Shown here piece by piece: positions 54,641 to 63,135 of a stretch of DNA of 64,000 nucleotides (positions within the stretch are counted from its first letter, which is position 1; the number at the start of each line of letters is the position of its first letter). Under the pieces are notes generated by a model that worked only from the letters and a program-made list of their open reading frames with translations, was not told the DNA's origin and did not search any database. The DNA is from Cyanobium sp. ATX 6F1. Lineage in GTDB: Bacteria; Cyanobacteriota; Cyanobacteriia; PCC-6307; Cyanobiaceae. The position numbers and the translations under genes are program-made. The DNA lies in the NCBI RefSeq assembly GCF_024346315.1, contig NZ_JAGQCS010000003.1, positions 186,001 through 250,000 of the forward strand. The letters are read 5' to 3'.

Positions 54641-55235
54641 GCCGCTGGGACCAGCCCTTCAGCCAGGTTTCATCGCTGCGACTGAAGCAGCGCGCCGACC
54701 AGCCCCCCAGCAGCACCCAGCCCTGGGGGCCCATGGGCTGGATCAGCACCGCCGGAACGCCCTCGGGAAGGCCTTTGAATTCATCGCGGCCTGGGTAGAG
54801 GGCCAGGTTGACCAGTGAGATGGCCCGATCGGTGGAGGCGGCACGCGCGCAGATCGCCCCGGGGTTGAAGGAGGCCTGAGCCAGCACCCCACGGCGCAGC
54901 AGCGTGCGTCCCTGCCAATGGACCAACACCGAGGCCGCCGGCGTCGCGGTGAGCAGCATCTGGCTGCCCCAGCCCAGTTCCTCGGCGATGGTCTGAGGTA
55001 AATCTCCGACCAGATCGAGGCCCTGATCGCCTGGGAGCTCCACCCGCTCCGGCGCCTCCGGAACCGCCCTGGTCCAGAGCAGGGCCACGAGCATCAGACC
55101 CACCGAGAGCAGACCGGCGAGCACGCCTGATCGCTGCAGGGCAGGGCTGAGTTCCGCCGTCGTCCATTGGTTGCTCAGGCAGAGGGACAGCCCCAGCACC
55201 CCCGCCGCCAGCGTCACCCTTGCGGGGAGGGGCAT
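54573..55235 (-). CDS. Cofactor assembly of complex C subunit B (CCB2/CCB4-like)
   Basis: A 220-aa membrane protein of the CCB2/CCB4 family, which in plastids and cyanobacteria helps attach heme c_i to cytochrome b6. Two N-terminal helices are seen (about residues 5-20 and 35-55), then a soluble part with DLPQTIAEELGWGSQML and LVHWQGRTLLRRGVL, ending LLGGWSARCFSRSDETWLKG. Start ATG 55235 has GGAGG eight bases upstream; an in-frame ATG at 55277 is also possible. Convergent 3' overlap with lptC is 68 bases. Confidence 0.85.
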   Translation of the reverse strand: MPLPARVTLAAGVLGLSLCLSNQWTTAELSPALQRSGVLAGLLSVGLMLVALLWTRAVPEAPERVELPGDQGLDLVGDLPQTIAEELGWGSQMLLTATPAASVLVHWQGRTLLRRGVLAQASFNPGAICARAASTDRAISLVNLALYPGRDEFKGLPEGVPAVLIQPMGPQGWVLLGGWSARCFSRSDETWLKGWSQRLRTSLERWDAAGEPSVAAPGGS

Positions 55236-55336
55236 CCCCATGGCCTCCACAGCCGGCACCGCCTCCAACGCTGGCACAGGGAGGGCCCTCCGCTGGCTTC
55301 ATCCCCGCGACAGGTCGTGCCCCTGACGGCAAACTG

Positions 55337-56044
55337 GTGCAACGTTTTCACCGCAGGCCTGTGGTCCGCGCCCTTCGACGCCTTCTCCTGGCCTTGCCGG
55401 CTCTGCTGCTGGGTCTGCTGCTGGGCCTGCTGCCGGCCCCCGCCGCCTGGGCGATGGCTCTGGATGATTTTCCGCCCAGCCCCCCTGCCGAGCGGGTGCT
55501 GGACACGTCCGACGTGCTCAGCCGTGCCGCGATTGCCGATCTGGATCGTCGCCTGAAGCAACTCTCGGCTGATCACATCGACGCCCACCTGTTGACCGTG
55601 GGCCGCCTGGATTACGGCCTTTCCCTCCCTGAACTGACCGAGCAGCTGGTGGGGCGATGGAGCGATGCGGAACCCGATGACGCCACGCTGCTGCTGCTGA
55701 TCGAGACCCAGAACAACTCCGCCGCCATCGGCGCCTCACCCGAGCTGCTCGAGCAGCTTCCTCCGGCGTTGTTGGAGAGCACGGCGGCCGCCACGATGGG
55801 ACAGCCCCTGCGGGACGGTTCCCGTTATCGCCAGGCCTCGATCGATGCGCTCCAGCGCCTGCAGGTGGTGCTCTCCGGTGGGGAGGACCCCGGTCCGCCC
55901 GTGCAGCAACTTATAGAAATCATCGAATCCAACATCCCCACCGCGGATGAGACCGCGTCCAGCCATGCCTTCACCTGGGTGATTGTTTTGCTCATCGTTG
56001 GCACAATCGTGCCGATGCTGACCTGGTGGGTGTTCTCCCGTTGA
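55337..56044 (+). CDS. psb32: Photosystem II repair protein Psb32-like (TPM domain)
   Basis: A 235-aa TPM-domain protein. After a signal peptide (about residues 1-38, ALLLGLLLGLLPAPAAWA) comes the TPM fold: VLDTSDVLSRAAIADLDRR, VGRLDYGLSLPELTEQL, LLIETQNNSAAIGAS. A C-terminal helix anchors it (FTWVIVLLIVGTIVPML). This matches Psb32/TLP18.3-type proteins linked to photosystem II turnover. GTG starts at 55337 or 55361 are possible. It lies seven bases before pcxA. Confidence 0.85.
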   Translation: MQRFHRRPVVRALRRLLLALPALLLGLLLGLLPAPAAWAMALDDFPPSPPAERVLDTSDVLSRAAIADLDRRLKQLSADHIDAHLLTVGRLDYGLSLPELTEQLVGRWSDAEPDDATLLLLIETQNNSAAIGASPELLEQLPPALLESTAAATMGQPLRDGSRYRQASIDALQRLQVVLSGGEDPGPPVQQLIEIIESNIPTADETASSHAFTWVIVLLIVGTIVPMLTWWVFSR

Positions 56045-56051
56045 TCAATTC

Positions 56052-57194
56052 ATGGGGTTGACCGATTGGATGGGAACGTTCGGCAAGGCCCAGGCCCAGG
56101 ACCTGAGCAACGATCTGGAGCGGGCCTATGAGGCGGCGCTGCTGATCCAGAGCCTCGAGCTGGAGTACTACAACGACAGGCCCGTACGCCCGGAGCTGGA
56201 ACTCAGCATTCCGCGCTCCACCAAGGCCCAGATGCTGCGTCGGTTCCGCGCCGCCCTTGTGGTCTGTCGCCAGGCGCTCGATGAGCTTGAGCCGAAGCGA
56301 GCGGAGTTCGACGGCCAGGAACTGCGCCAGCTGCAGCTGATCGAGTCGGTCACGGCCCGTTACCTGGGCCGCAGCCCGCTGCCCAGCCTCAGCCGCTCGC
56401 CCGAGATGTTGCCGCGCAGCCTGCTGGGGGCGTTTGATCGGGTCAGGCGTCAGCTGGACCCGGAGGCGGAGGCCACGGTGGTGGCCGGTTTCCGCCGCCG
56501 GCGCGACTCCACCCTGGTGTCGCTGCGCATTCTGCTGCTGTTGATCCTGGTGCCGGTGCTGGTTCAGCAGTTAAGCCGCACCTACGTGATCGCGCCGGTT
56601 ATGGACAAGCTGGCGATCAGCCAGTCATTCCTGAGTCAGCCACGGCCCCACATGGCCGAAGAAGCGGCCGAGAGGCTGCGCGCCTATCGCTCTCAGCTGG
56701 AGTTTGAGGCTCTGTTGACGGGTCTGCCCTTGCCAACACCCGTGGAGCTGAGGGAGAAGCTGGCCACCAGGGCGATTGCGCTCAACGAAGAGGCCGTGGG
56801 GGAGAGCAGTCAGGCGCTCAAGAACGTCATCGCCGATGGCTTTGGCCTGATCGGTTTTCTGCTGGTCTGCCTGTTCGGACGCCAGGAATTGCGCGTGCTG
56901 CGGGGCTTCCTCGACGAGGTGATCTACGGCCTCAGCGACAGCGCCAAGGCCTTCGCGATCATCCTGTTCACCGACATTTTCGTTGGTTTTCACAGCCCTG
57001 AGGGCTGGACCGTGCTTCTCGGCGGTATCGCCAGCCATTTTGGACTGCCGGAGCAGGAGAATTTCGTGTTGCTCTTCATCGCCACCTTCCCCGTGATCCT
57101 GGCGACAGTTTTCAAGTACTGGATCTTCCGCTACCTCAACCGCGTCTCGCCCTCCTCGGTCGCCACCCTGCGCAACATGAACGGTGGGGGCTGA
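56052..57194 (+). CDS. pcxA: Proton extrusion protein PcxA / CemA family
   Basis: A 380-aa membrane protein of the CemA/PcxA family that takes part in light-driven proton export and pH balance. A long soluble N-terminus precedes membrane helices at about 160-180 (VSLRILLLLILVPVLVQQ) and 260-275, and the family-typical C-terminal block HSPEGWTVLLGGIASHFGLP followed by PVILATVFKYWIFRYLNR. It is seven bases after psb32 and overlaps cobU by eleven. Confidence 0.92.
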   Translation: MGLTDWMGTFGKAQAQDLSNDLERAYEAALLIQSLELEYYNDRPVRPELELSIPRSTKAQMLRRFRAALVVCRQALDELEPKRAEFDGQELRQLQLIESVTARYLGRSPLPSLSRSPEMLPRSLLGAFDRVRRQLDPEAEATVVAGFRRRRDSTLVSLRILLLLILVPVLVQQLSRTYVIAPVMDKLAISQSFLSQPRPHMAEEAAERLRAYRSQLEFEALLTGLPLPTPVELREKLATRAIALNEEAVGESSQALKNVIADGFGLIGFLLVCLFGRQELRVLRGFLDEVIYGLSDSAKAFAIILFTDIFVGFHSPEGWTVLLGGIASHFGLPEQENFVLLFIATFPVILATVFKYWIFRYLNRVSPSSVATLRNMNGGG

Positions 57195-57729
57195 ACTCAC
57201 CCTCATCACCGGCCCGAGCCGTGGCGCCAAAAGCCGTTGGGCCGAACACCTCGCCCAGCAGCAGGATTCCACGGTGCTGTACCTGGCCACGGGTCCCGAG
57301 TTACCGGGCGACGAAGAGTGGCAGCTCCGCCTGGGACTGCACCGCAGCCGCAGGTCCGCGGCCTGGGTCACCCACGAAGTGGGGGCGGACCTGCCGGAAT
57401 TCCTGTTGATGGCGCCGAAGCGTCACCTCCTGTTGATCGATTCCCTGGGCTCCTGGTTGGCCCATCACCTTGATCTCGGCCATGGGGAGTGGGAGCTTCG
57501 GCAAGAGGCGTTGCTGAGCGCCGTGGGCTCCTGCGCTGCGCCGATGCTGCTGGTGGCCGAGGAATGCGGCTGGGGCGTGGTGCCGGCCACCGCCGTGGGT
57601 GGTCGCTTCCGGGATCGCCTCGGCCGCCTGGAGCAGTTGCTGATGGACCGTGCGGGGGCCGCCTGGCTGGTGCTCCATGGCCGGGCCATTGATCTGTTGG
57701 CCTGCAGCGTTCCTGTGCCCGAGGGCTGA
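57184..57729 (+). CDS. cobU: Adenosylcobinamide kinase / guanylyltransferase (CobU/CobP)
   Basis: Phosphorylates adenosylcobinamide and attaches GMP in the nucleotide-loop stage of cobamide synthesis. The protein is 181 aa. The nucleotide loop is TGPSRGAKSRWAE (residues 9-21), where the usual Gly before Lys is Ala15. The segment LHRSRRSAAWVTHEV holds the His that aligns with the guanylylated His46 of Salmonella CobU. The switch segment LLIDSLGSWLAHHLD and C-terminal VLHGRAIDLLA are typical. GTG start overlaps pcxA by eleven bases. Confidence 0.88.
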   Translation: MGAELTLITGPSRGAKSRWAEHLAQQQDSTVLYLATGPELPGDEEWQLRLGLHRSRRSAAWVTHEVGADLPEFLLMAPKRHLLLIDSLGSWLAHHLDLGHGEWELRQEALLSAVGSCAAPMLLVAEECGWGVVPATAVGGRFRDRLGRLEQLLMDRAGAAWLVLHGRAIDLLACSVPVPEG

Positions 57730-57732
57730 TCC

Positions 57733-58209
57733 ATGCCCCAGGTCGTGCTCTACCAGCCCCAGATCCCTCCGAACACCGGCAATGTGGCCCGCACCTGCGC
57801 CGCCACGGGCACACCACTGCACCTGATCGAACCGCTGGGGTTCACGATCGATGACCGTCAGCTCAAGCGCGCCGGGCTTGACTACTGGCCCTGGGTTTCG
57901 CTGGAGCGCCACAGCGACCTGGAGCAGTTCGAGCGGCAGCGATTGGCCCAGGGGGGCCGCCTGGTGGCCCTCAGCAGCCAGGGCAGCGCCCAGCACCACC
58001 GTTTCTCCTTCCGCCCTGACGACTGGCTCCTGTTCGGTCGCGAGACGGATGGCTTGCCGGCACCTCTGCTTGAGCAGGCCGATGCCTGCCTGACGATCCC
58101 GATGCCCCGGGGCACCAGGGCTGGCGGGGGAGTGCGCAGTCTCAACCTCTCGGTGGCGGTGGGGGTGGTGCTGTTCGAAGCCCTTCGCCAGCTGGAAGCC
58201 CTGTCCTGA
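57733..58209 (+). CDS. trmL: tRNA (cytidine/uridine-2'-O-)-methyltransferase TrmL
   Basis: SPOUT-class enzyme methylating the ribose of wobble position 34 in tRNA-Leu species. The 158-aa length is typical of TrmL. Motifs: LYQPQIPPNTGNVARTCAAT (motif 1), LLFGRETDGLP (motif 2) and the knot segment IPMPRGTRAGGGVRSLNLS (motif 3, carrying the conserved Asn). It lies three bases after cobU, probably in the same transcript. Confidence 0.94.
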   Translation: MPQVVLYQPQIPPNTGNVARTCAATGTPLHLIEPLGFTIDDRQLKRAGLDYWPWVSLERHSDLEQFERQRLAQGGRLVALSSQGSAQHHRFSFRPDDWLLFGRETDGLPAPLLEQADACLTIPMPRGTRAGGGVRSLNLSVAVGVVLFEALRQLEALS

Positions 58210-58252
58210 CTGGGTTCTTCCACTTTTCGCGCGCTGAACTCCCCACGAAAAC

Positions 58253-58281
58253 TTGCCGAGAATGGTTCAACCCGCTACTCT
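58253..58281 (+). promoter_or_regulatory. Candidate promoter of the M23/LysM peptidase gene
   Basis: TTGCCG (58253-58258) and TACTCT (58276-58281) with a 17-base spacer lie 58 bases before the start of the M23 peptidase gene, in the trmL-peptidase gap. Matches are four and three of six to consensus. Pattern only. Confidence 0.35.
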
Positions 58282-58339
58282 CTGGCCGACCCGGGGATAG
58301 TGGCTTCTCCGACGGGTCTTGTCCGATGGGGAAATTTGC

Positions 58340-59410
58340 ATGAAGCCTTCGAAAAACCTGATACGCCATCCATTGACACGGCTGTCGATGGCGGGCCTAC
58401 CCTTCCTGGGAATCACCGGCCTCCTGGCCGTTGGTGCCATACCAGGAATTGCTGATTCCAAGCCCGAGCGTTTCGAGCTCGGTGCCCTCGAGGTTCCCCC
58501 TCCGATTGAACTGGCTGCGCTTCCCAGAGCCGAGAAGCTGTGGGTGAAGGTTCGTTCCGAGGTTTCGGTCGAAGAGCTGTCCCAGCAGCTGGAGCTCAAC
58601 GAAACCAGGCTGGCCAAGCTCAACGAGGTTGATGAAGACCACCGGTTCAACCCCGGTGATTGGTTGGTGCTTCCCTCTCAGCAGACGCGTAAGGCCAAGC
58701 TTCTCGCCTCTTTGGACACCTCGGACCTACGTCGTAACCCACCGATACAGACCCCCCCTCCCATTGAGGCGTCGGCCTCGCCTCGCTTCAGCGACAGCCT
58801 GCTCAAGACCGCCCAGCGCTACGGGCTGACCCCCCAGGAGATCCTGCGTTTCAACCCCGGTCTGGAAGCCGCCCGTTGGGCCGTGGGCACCCAGATTCGT
58901 CTGGCCCAGTCCGCTCCAGGGCGCAGCCGCATGGTGCTTGGCCTCAACCCCGTCGGCAGTGGCGGTCTCAGCTGGCCAGAGATGCCCCGCTTTGGTCAAC
59001 CCCAACAGACCGATCCCTCCTTCAGCGGCAATGGCTGGATCTGGCCCACCCAGGGTGTGTTTTCCTCCGGCTACGGCTGGCGTTGGGGGCGCATGCACAA
59101 GGGCATTGATGTGGCCAACAATGTCGGAACTCCGATTGTGGCGGCCAAAGCCGGTCGGGTGACCGCCGCCGGTTGGAGCAACGGCGGCTACGGCTACGTC
59201 GTCGACATCCTCCATGGGGACGGCAGCCTGTCGCGCTACGGCCACAACAGCCGTGTGATGGTCTCCGTCGGGGATGAGGTGGCCCAGGGATCCGTGATTG
59301 CGCTCATGGGCAGCACCGGCAACAGCACTGGCCCCCATTTGCATTTTGAGATCCATGCGCCCGGCCAGGGCGCCATGAACCCCCTGCAGTTCCTTCCCGG
59401 TAAGGCCTGA
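58340..59410 (+). CDS. M23 family metalloendopeptidase with LysM-like domains
   Basis: A 356-aa exported cell-wall peptidase. N-terminal signal or anchor helix (LPFLGITGLLAVGAIPGIA). Two LysM-like segments follow: one about 65-105 (VSVEELSQQLELNETRLAKL, FNPGDWLVLP) and one about 150-195 (TAQRYGLTPQEILRFNPGL, GTQIRLA). The M23/LytM domain closes the protein with RMHKGIDVANNVGTPIVAA (first zinc His and Asp) and GPHLHFEIH (His-x-His). Such enzymes cut peptide cross-links in peptidoglycan or act as amidase activators; the zinc ligands here look intact. Confidence 0.92.
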   Translation: MKPSKNLIRHPLTRLSMAGLPFLGITGLLAVGAIPGIADSKPERFELGALEVPPPIELAALPRAEKLWVKVRSEVSVEELSQQLELNETRLAKLNEVDEDHRFNPGDWLVLPSQQTRKAKLLASLDTSDLRRNPPIQTPPPIEASASPRFSDSLLKTAQRYGLTPQEILRFNPGLEAARWAVGTQIRLAQSAPGRSRMVLGLNPVGSGGLSWPEMPRFGQPQQTDPSFSGNGWIWPTQGVFSSGYGWRWGRMHKGIDVANNVGTPIVAAKAGRVTAAGWSNGGYGYVVDILHGDGSLSRYGHNSRVMVSVGDEVAQGSVIALMGSTGNSTGPHLHFEIHAPGQGAMNPLQFLPGKA

Positions 59411-59467
59411 TCCCAGCGGGTTTGAGCCCCTTTCCCCTCCCCCGATCAACTAGAGTCCGATCACCGC

Positions 59468-59541
59468 GGCTCGGTAGCTCAGCTGGTTAGAGCGTGGGAT
59501 TCATAACCCCAAGGTCGGGAGTTCAAGTCTCCCCCGAGCCA
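59468..59541 (+). tRNA. trnM: tRNA with CAT anticodon, probably tRNA-Met (elongator)
   Basis: A full 74-base cloverleaf: acceptor GGCTCGG pairs CCGAGCC (59534-59540) with discriminator A. The D arm is GCTC/GAGC. The anticodon loop TTCATAA has CAT at positions 34-36. The T arm GGGAG/CTCCC encloses TTCAAGT. CCA is not encoded. The innermost anticodon-stem pair is A31:C39, a mismatch. It lacks the unpaired first base of an initiator, so it is an elongator Met or the lysidine-modified Ile2; Met is preferred but not proven. Confidence 0.92.
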
Positions 59542-59569
59542 TCCTGTTGACCAGGGAATCTGCCAATGG

Positions 59570-59601
59570 AAGACCAAGGTCCGAAGACGTTGGTCTTTTT
59601 T
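59570..59601 (+). terminator. Intrinsic terminator after the tRNA
   Basis: AAGACCAA (59570-59577) pairs with TTGGTCTT (59590-59597) and a run of six T (59596-59601) follows on the + strand, a normal Rho-independent terminator 28 bases after the tRNA. It is the only clear terminator of this class seen in the window. Confidence 0.8.
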
Positions 59602-59620
59602 CATGGCGCTCTGGCCAGGC

Positions 59621-59950
59621 TCAGCGCATGTCGATGGCGTTGAGCCGATCGCGGAAACTGGAGGCCGAAAGGGTGTCATCAGCGTCAAAGCCGCTGGAAT
59701 CGGAGATCGGTTGAGGTCTGATCTCTGCCGGTGCCGACCCCTGGCCCTGGGAGCGCCGGAAGCGGCCTCCGCCCTGACCCTGGGAACGTGGCTCAAGGCC
59801 GCGAACCCTGCGGCTCGGGCGCACCCCAGCAGCCAGGTCATCGGCGGCCCGGGTGAGGGGATGGGCTTTGAGTTCGCTGCGCAGTTGGTTCAAGAGCCGA
59901 AAGTGGCCCGTGGCGTTGAATTTGCGAAGCAGGGCCGGATCCCAAGCCAT
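59621..59950 (-). CDS. Conserved hypothetical protein
   Basis: A 109-aa protein. The first 40 residues ([20 protein letters not shown] and [12 protein letters not shown]) look ordered and basic. The middle is Arg/Gly/Gln-rich and disordered. The end, [20 protein letters not shown], looks ordered again. I recall similar proteins in picocyanobacteria but no function. It is divergent from the peroxiredoxin gene by 174 bases. Confidence 0.72.
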   Translation of the reverse strand: MAWDPALLRKFNATGHFRLLNQLRSELKAHPLTRAADDLAAGVRPSRRVRGLEPRSQGQGGGRFRRSQGQGSAPAEIRPQPISDSSGFDADDTLSASSFRDRLNAIDMR

Positions 59951-60124
59951 CGGGGCACCAAAGCGGTGAGGTCAGGCCACCAGCCTATGGCGGCAGCCAC
60001 CCCAGGATCCGTGATAAATTGTTGCCTGACAAGCAGTAGTCGTACCGACTTCGCTTTTATCTCCCGCAGCCCGGCCGTTTCCGTCGCGGGGGCAGCCAAA
60101 CCAAACCTTCAACATCCACACTTC

Positions 60125-60727
60125 ATGACGACCACCGGAGCCCTCCGGGTGGGCCAGCCCGCCCCCGATTTCACCGCCACCGCCGTGGTCGATCAGGAAT
60201 TCAAGGAGGTGACCCTGTCCCAGTACAGGGGCAAGTACGTCGTGCTGTTCTTCTATCCCCTCGATTTCACCTTCGTCTGTCCCACTGAGATCATTGCCTT
60301 CAGTGAGCGCTATGGCGATTTCACCAGCCGCAACACCGAAGTTCTGGGGATCTCGGTGGACAGCCAGTTCAGCCACCTGGCCTGGGTGCAGACCGATCGC
60401 AAACAGGGTGGTCTTGGCGACATCGCCTATCCCCTGGTGTCCGACCTGAAAAAGGAGATTGCCCGGGCCTACAACGTTCTCGATGAGGAGGCTGGTGTGG
60501 CCCTGCGGGGGCTGTTCATCATCGATCCCGATGGCGTGATCAACCATTCCACGATCAACAACCTGCCCGTGGGCCGCAGTGTCGATGAGACCCTGCGGGT
60601 GCTTCAGGCGTTCCAGTACGTGCTGTCTCACCCCGATGAGGTCTGCCCCGCCAACTGGACCCCTGGCGAGAAGACGATGAATCCTGATCCCATCAAGAGC
60701 AAGGAGTTCTTCGCCGCGGTCAACTGA
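60125..60727 (+). CDS. 2-Cys peroxiredoxin
   Basis: Thiol peroxidase that removes H2O2 and alkyl hydroperoxides using thioredoxin. The protein is 200 aa. The peroxidatic Cys52 is in [10 protein letters not shown], the resolving Cys174 in DEVCPANW, and the C-terminal tail [17 protein letters not shown] is the typical-2-Cys type close to plastid BAS1. GGLGD (96-100) is present, and the YF-type tail that confers over-oxidation sensitivity is not obvious at the end, suggesting a robust enzyme; that is inference. Its upstream gap may hold its promoter. Confidence 0.95.
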   Translation: MTTTGALRVGQPAPDFTATAVVDQEFKEVTLSQYRGKYVVLFFYPLDFTFVCPTEIIAFSERYGDFTSRNTEVLGISVDSQFSHLAWVQTDRKQGGLGDIAYPLVSDLKKEIARAYNVLDEEAGVALRGLFIIDPDGVINHSTINNLPVGRSVDETLRVLQAFQYVLSHPDEVCPANWTPGEKTMNPDPIKSKEFFAAVN

Positions 60728-60780
60728 GCCTCCGGGCCCAGATACATCCCGCTCGCTGCCCGATGCTGACGGGGCCCTGA

Positions 60781-61758
60781 TCAGAGCAGGCTGAGCGTGC
60801 CGGCCCCCCCATCCAGGCGGGCCGTTCGTCCCATGGGCAGTGCGGCATTGGGCTGGCCGTGGCCCACGGGAAGATCAAGAACCAGGGGAATGCCTAGGTC
60901 CCCGAGCCGATCGAGCAACACTTCTTCCATGCTCAGATCCCCGGGCTGGACGTCTTCAGGTGTCCAGCTGAAACGCCCCAGGGCGACGCCGGCCAGCCCC
61001 CGCAATCGCCCACTGGCACGCCATTGGGTCAGTAGACGATCCACCCGGTAAGGAGCTTCGCCCACATCCTCCAGCACCAGCACCGCGCCCGTGAGGTCCG
61101 GCAGCCAGGGGGTGCCGATCAGATGGGTCGCCACAGTGAGGTTGGTCACCACCAGGGGCCCCTCCGCGCGGCCGGTGCGGCCGGCTCGACCCTGCAGGGG
61201 AGCTACCGGGCGGCCGGCCAGCAGGGACATCAGCCGTTGCCCGTCTGCGGCCGATCCCCCCAGGCCAGCGTGAACGCCGCCACCGAGGCCAGCCGCCCAT
61301 TGCGCCAGCAACAGGGCACTGGCATCGGAGAAACCCACATTCCAGAGCGGCCGCCGGGGAACACTCCAACCGGCTTCCAGCAGCCTGGAGCTACCCCAGC
61401 CTCCCCCAACCTGCAGGATGCCCAGAACCTGAGGATCGCTCCAGAGGCTCATCAGGTCACGGCTGCGGCGCTCGTCGGTCTGTGAAAACCAGCGCCAGTG
61501 GCCGAACACCTGCTCGGGCACCAGCAGCTGCCAGCCCTCTGCCTCGATCCGCAGACGCAGACGATCGAGCCAGGGGGCTGGGCGCTCCAGCCGACTGGCG
61601 GGGTTGAACGCCACCAGGTGGCTGCCGGGCCCCAAAGGTGGCGGAAAGGCCAGGCCGCCGGAGCCATGGGCAGCACGACTTCCGCCGAGTGCGCGTGCAC
61701 CACTGGCCAGCAGAGATGTCGCGCCAGCCAACAAGAGCCCACGGCGCCCGAGGGCCAT
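60781..61758 (-). CDS. LD-carboxypeptidase (S66 family)
   Basis: A 325-aa murein recycling or maturation peptidase of family S66. The N-terminus [20 protein letters not shown] looks like an RR-type signal, so it may be exported, unlike cytosolic LdcA. The nucleophile Ser is in VGFSDASALLLA. The catalytic Glu is in VLEDVGEAPYR and the His in DLPVGHGQPNAALPMG. Its ATG overlaps the purQ stop by one base (TGATG). It converges with the peroxiredoxin gene. Confidence 0.87.
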   Translation of the reverse strand: MALGRRGLLLAGATSLLASGARALGGSRAAHGSGGLAFPPPLGPGSHLVAFNPASRLERPAPWLDRLRLRIEAEGWQLLVPEQVFGHWRWFSQTDERRSRDLMSLWSDPQVLGILQVGGGWGSSRLLEAGWSVPRRPLWNVGFSDASALLLAQWAAGLGGGVHAGLGGSAADGQRLMSLLAGRPVAPLQGRAGRTGRAEGPLVVTNLTVATHLIGTPWLPDLTGAVLVLEDVGEAPYRVDRLLTQWRASGRLRGLAGVALGRFSWTPEDVQPGDLSMEEVLLDRLGDLGIPLVLDLPVGHGQPNAALPMGRTARLDGGAGTLSLL

Positions 61759-62411
61759 CAGCCGAGCAGGCTCTCAAGCAGCCGGCGGCCATCCACCCCA
61801 CCGGTCAGCGGGTCACAGGCACGCTCCGGGTGGGGCATCAGACCGAGCACATTGCCGGCCCCATTGCTCAGTCCCGCCACATCGCCCACCGAACCGTTGG
61901 GATTGGCGGCATAGCGCAGCACGATCGAGCCCTGGTCTTCCAGGGACTTGAGTTGTTCGGGATCCACCTGGTATCGCCCTTCGCCGTGGGCGATCGGCAA
62001 GGTGATCGTTTCGCCGCTGGCGTAACCGCTCAGCCAGCGGCAAGGACCCGGCTCCACCCTCAGGCGGGCCGGCTCACAGAGGAAGTGGAGATTTCGGTTG
62101 CGCGTCAGCACCCCAGGCAGCAGACCCAGCTCGGTGAGCACCTGGAAGCCATTGCAGATCCCCAGCACCGCTCCACCCCGCTCGGCGAAGACCTTCACCT
62201 CCTCCAGCACCGGGGCGAAGCGGGCAATGGCGCCGCAGCGCAGGTAATCGCCATAGCTGAAACCGCCGGGCAGCACGATCGCCTCCAGTCCGGAGAGATC
62301 CCGCTCCTCGTGCCAGAGGAAGCGGGTGGGAATGCCCAGGCATCCCTCCGCCGCCCAGCGAACGTCCCGGTCGCAGTTCGAACCGGGGAACACCACCACA
62401 CCAAGGGTCAT
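61758..62411 (-). CDS. purQ: Phosphoribosylformylglycinamidine synthase, glutaminase subunit
   Basis: Class I glutamine amidotransferase that supplies ammonia to PurL. The 217-aa length is typical. [16 protein letters not shown] opens the protein; the nucleophile Cys is in [20 protein letters not shown]; the His and Glu of the triad lie in LMPHPERA near the C-terminus. It is 14 bases downstream of purS and overlaps the LD-carboxypeptidase start by one base, so the three form one unit. Confidence 0.96.
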   Translation of the reverse strand: MTLGVVVFPGSNCDRDVRWAAEGCLGIPTRFLWHEERDLSGLEAIVLPGGFSYGDYLRCGAIARFAPVLEEVKVFAERGGAVLGICNGFQVLTELGLLPGVLTRNRNLHFLCEPARLRVEPGPCRWLSGYASGETITLPIAHGEGRYQVDPEQLKSLEDQGSIVLRYAANPNGSVGDVAGLSNGAGNVLGLMPHPERACDPLTGGVDGRRLLESLLG

Positions 62412-62425
62412 TTCGGTCGCCGGTC

Positions 62426-62683
62426 TCAGGAGGGCTGCTGGAGATCCAGCGTCCAGTTCTCGATGACCGGATTGGCCAGGAGACGGTCGCTCAGGAGTTC
62501 GAGCTGGGCTTGGGCGCTGGCGGAATCGGCAGCCTCCAGCTCCACTTCCACCGCCTTGCCGATGCGCAGGCTTCTGAGGCCATCGACCCCCAGGCGGGCG
62601 GCCGCCGCCCGGGTGGCCTCCCCAGCTGGATCGAGAACCGATGGCCTCAGGGAGACCAGGACGCGGGCGGTGAAGAGGGGCAC
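62426..62683 (-). CDS. purS: Phosphoribosylformylglycinamidine synthase subunit PurS
   Basis: Small subunit that links PurQ and PurL. The protein is 85 aa. The body [38 protein letters not shown] and the closing [13 protein letters not shown] fit PurS. Start GTG 62683 was chosen because upstream in-frame residues are unlike PurS; no strong ribosome-binding site is seen. It is upstream of purQ. Confidence 0.92.
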   Translation of the reverse strand: MPLFTARVLVSLRPSVLDPAGEATRAAAARLGVDGLRSLRIGKAVEVELEAADSASAQAQLELLSDRLLANPVIENWTLDLQQPS

Positions 62684-62781
62684 CAGAGCTGGGGTTGGTT
62701 TGTTAAATCTTCGCAGCCTGCCGCCCTCCAGGGGCCGCTGGTCTTCAGCTTGAAGACAGACCTTCCCCCGGAGACCTGGGG

Positions 62782-63135
62782 ATGACCGGATCACAGCAGG
62801 GAAGCCAACGGGTCTGCCATCTGGCCTGTCAACTGCTGGCGGGAGCCCTGGTGCTGGTTGCCGCCGCGGCGAAGGGAGCGGCGGAACCGATCCCACTCAA
62901 CTGCCGCATCGCCCAGGGGCCCTGGCGCGCCTGTGTGATGACCGTTGCCTCTCCGGGCCAGCAATGGCGCCTTCAGGTTGGATCCAAACGCTTTGACTTC
63001 CGCCACGACGGCAGCGGTCAGGTGATCCTGAAGCGCCCCGGGGCCCCGCTTCAGGTGGTGAGCAGCCGCTGGATCGCCGCTCAGACCCTCTGCTGGGATG
63101 GGGTCTGCGCCAGGGGGGAACTGCCCCTTGATTGA
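62782..63135 (+). CDS. Small exported protein of unknown function
   Basis: A 117-aa protein. A signal peptide covers about residues 1-34 (ACQLLAGALVLVAAAAKG, then a cleavage region near AAE-like residues). The mature part has CRIAQGPWRACVMTVASPGQ and later LCWDGVCARGELPLD, four cysteines that could form two disulfides. No known domain is visible. It is divergent from purS (98 bases) and overlaps the 3' end of cobW by 55 bases on opposite strands. Confidence 0.72.
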   Translation: MTGSQQGSQRVCHLACQLLAGALVLVAAAAKGAAEPIPLNCRIAQGPWRACVMTVASPGQQWRLQVGSKRFDFRHDGSGQVILKRPGAPLQVVSSRWIAAQTLCWDGVCARGELPLD

